Assembly: GCA_036374835.1 (NCBI GenBank)
Contig: DASUTB010000091.1
Coordinates: 1 to 26,862 of the forward strand
Direction: 5' to 3'
DNA length: 26,862 nucleotides
Origin: DASUTB01 sp036374835
GTDB taxonomy: Bacteria; Actinomycetota; Actinomycetes; Jiangellales; Jiangellaceae
How positions within the stretch are numbered: position 1 is the stretch's first letter; each line of letters starts with the position of its first letter. Positions 25,712-26,862 of the stretch are shown one piece after another. A model generated the notes under the pieces. That model saw only the letters and a list, made by a program, of their open reading frames with translations. It did no database searches and was not told the origin of the DNA. The translations under genes and the position numbers were made by a program.

Positions 25712-26671
25712 ATGGATTTGAGGATCTTCACCGAGCCGCAGCAGGGCGCGTCGTACGACGATCAGCTGGCGGTCGCGAAGGCGACCGAACGGCTCGGCTT
25801 CGACGGCTATTTCCGCTCTGACCACTACATGCACATGGGGTCGCGGGTCGACGGCCTGCCCGGTCCGACGGATGCCTGGACGACGCTCGCCGGGCTGGCC
25901 CGGGAGACGTCCCGCATCCGCCTGGGTACCCTGGTCTCGCCGGTGACGTTCCGCTACCCGGGCGTGCTCGCGATCCAGGTCGCGCAGGTCGACCAGATGT
26001 CTGGCGGACGGGTCGAGCTCGGCCTGGGCACCGGATGGTTCGAAGACGAGCACAAGGCGTACGGCATCCCGTTTCCCGCCAGGCGATTCGGACTCCTGGA
26101 AGAGCAACTGGCCATCATCACCGGCCTATGGTCGACTCCGGTGGGCGAGCGCTTCTCCTACGACGGCGAGCACTACCAGATCATGGATTCACCGGGGTTG
26201 CCCAAGCCGGTGCAGTCGCCCGTCCCGGTGATCGTCGGAGGTCAGGGGCCGACGCGCACGCCCGCCCTGGCGGCCCGATACGCCGCCGAGTACAACTGCT
26301 TCCTCGGCCCGCTCGACGAGGTGGCCGAGCGGTTCACCCGGGTACGGTCCGCCTGCGAGGACGCCGGACGCGACCCGGACGGCATAGTCTTCTCGGTGAT
26401 GTCCACGGTGTGCGTCGGCGCGTCCGAGGCAGAGCTCAAGCGGCGGGCGGCGGCGATCGGAAGGGACGTCGCCACGTTGCGCGAACGCGCCATCGCGGGC
26501 ACGCCCGAAGAGGTCACCGACCTGCTCGCCGACCTCGGCAAGATCGGCGCGTCCCGCGTCTACCTGCAGGTGCTCGACCTCAGCGACCTGGAGCATCTCG
26601 AACTGATCGCGCACGAGGTGGCACCACATGTACCCGCCGGTGGAATAGAACCTTCACGTCATGTATCTTGA
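25712..26671 (+). CDS. LLM-class F420-dependent oxidoreductase
   Basis: A 319-residue TIM-barrel protein of the luciferase-like monooxygenase family using reduced F420 (or FMN). Signatures are GFDGYFRSDHYMHMG (29-43), RIRLGTLVSPVTFRYPGVLA, MSGGRVELGLGTGWFEDEHKAYGIPFP (about 98-124), VPVIVGGQGPTRT and a C-terminal YLQVLDLSDLEHLELIA. It resembles the TIGR03560-type subfamily. The substrate is unknown. ATG 25712 has no good ribosome binding site, and a leaderless start is possible. The final residues and TGA run into the palindrome preceding aconitase. Confidence 0.9.
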   Translation: MDLRIFTEPQQGASYDDQLAVAKATERLGFDGYFRSDHYMHMGSRVDGLPGPTDAWTTLAGLARETSRIRLGTLVSPVTFRYPGVLAIQVAQVDQMSGGRVELGLGTGWFEDEHKAYGIPFPARRFGLLEEQLAIITGLWSTPVGERFSYDGEHYQIMDSPGLPKPVQSPVPVIVGGQGPTRTPALAARYAAEYNCFLGPLDEVAERFTRVRSACEDAGRDPDGIVFSVMSTVCVGASEAELKRRAAAIGRDVATLRERAIAGTPEEVTDLLADLGKIGASRVYLQVLDLSDLEHLELIAHEVAPHVPAGGIEPSRHVS

Positions 26672-26680
26672 CGTCAAGAT
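26665..26680. promoter_or_regulatory. Perfect 16-bp palindrome upstream of aconitase
   Basis: ATCTTGACGTCAAGAT is a perfect dyad. It overlaps the stop codon of the oxidoreductase gene and lies 112 bases before the aconitase start. It contains TTGACG, usable as a -35 box, so a bound repressor could block an aconitase promoter. The -10 is not clear. The regulator is unknown. The leader 26681-26792 shows no gene. Confidence 0.6.
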
Positions 26681-26792
26681 GGTTTGGTAACGCGGTACGC
26701 CGTCCGGGCACGGCGAATATCCGCGACGATAGAAGGCACGCGAGGCAGCAATTTGAGCGGCGACTCCGTCGCCTGGAAGGACGTGACGAGAC

Positions 26793-26862
26793 GTGGCGGC
26801 AATCGACAGCTTCGGAGCGAAAGGGACGCTCACCGTCGGCGACGAGAGCTACGAGATCTACC
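26793..26862 (+). CDS. acnA: Aconitate hydratase, N-terminal start (3' end outside window)
   Basis: The 23 visible residues, including SFGAKGTLTVGDESYEIY, match the characteristic N-terminus of actinobacterial aconitase A, which interconverts citrate and isocitrate through a 4Fe-4S cluster. GTG 26793 is the start, with GGAAGGA (26775-26781) 11 bases upstream. The gene continues past the right edge, so catalytic residues are not visible. The 16-bp palindrome at 26665-26680 is a likely control site. Confidence 0.85.
   Translation, partial: MAAIDSFGAKGTLTVGDESYEIY

Noticed and set aside
26665..26680. Membership of the TTGACGTCAA palindrome in the dispersed repeat family
   Set aside because: It shares no CAGAATGA or GATCACG core and is better explained as an operator or promoter element.

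Overview
This is a high-GC chromosomal core region of an actinobacterium. Evidence for that assignment: GTG starts, very tight gene spacing, an F420-type luciferase-like oxidoreductase, an actinobacterial Fe-S coproporphyrin ferrochelatase, SepH, and several actinobacteria-restricted families (DUF3071, DUF3093, DUF3159, DUF3710, DUF4193, DUF5998). Gene order from the inositol phosphatase to the RNA methyltransferase resembles, from memory, the Rv2701c-Rv2689c block of Mycobacterium tuberculosis and the sepH-dut neighbourhood of Streptomyces. There is no sign of a phage, plasmid or biosynthetic island. A Jiangellales-like host is only a guess.

Layout. 1-3840 (minus): a compact operon of lipoprotein (LprG-like), MFS exporter (P55-like), Fe-S sucrase/ferredoxin-like protein and a cupin that runs off the left edge. 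4045-7746 (minus): a ParC-type topoisomerase subunit A interrupted in frame by a 419-residue intein directly after the catalytic tyrosine. 7944-13014 (plus): DUF1203, a GNAT/acyl-CoA-synthetase fusion (PatA-type protein acetyltransferase), DUF5998 and a type I phosphodiesterase. 13033-15377 (minus): sepH and an MFS transporter. 15482-17876 (plus): ferrochelatase, inositol-phosphatase family protein, DUF4193 zinc-ribbon protein. 18072-18545 (minus): DUF3093. 18593-20949 (plus): dut, DUF3710, OB-fold protein, DUF3159. 21006-22348 (minus): two TrkA/RCK proteins. 22483-25600 (plus): KimA-like potassium permease overlapping a TrmA/RlmCD-type RNA methyltransferase. 25712-26671 (plus): F420-type oxidoreductase. 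26793 to the right edge: start of aconitase.

The likely joint functions are lipid/drug export (lipoprotein plus MFS), potassium homeostasis (two RCK proteins divergent from a KimA-type carrier), nucleotide and RNA maintenance (dUTPase, OB-fold protein, m5U methyltransferase), haem synthesis, division control (SepH) and central metabolism with its acetylation control (aconitase, PatA).

The least ordinary signals are not genes. (1) A 35-bp-arm palindrome sits in frame inside the MFS exporter gene. (2) A dispersed repeat beginning CAGAATGATCACGTAAAGC lies at gene 3' ends, often supplying the stop codon, and in one place forms a 173-bp inverted pair with a canonical terminator at its centre. (3) The intein's LAGLIDADG endonuclease has lost one of its two catalytic acidic residues. 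(4) A perfect 16-bp palindrome precedes aconitase.
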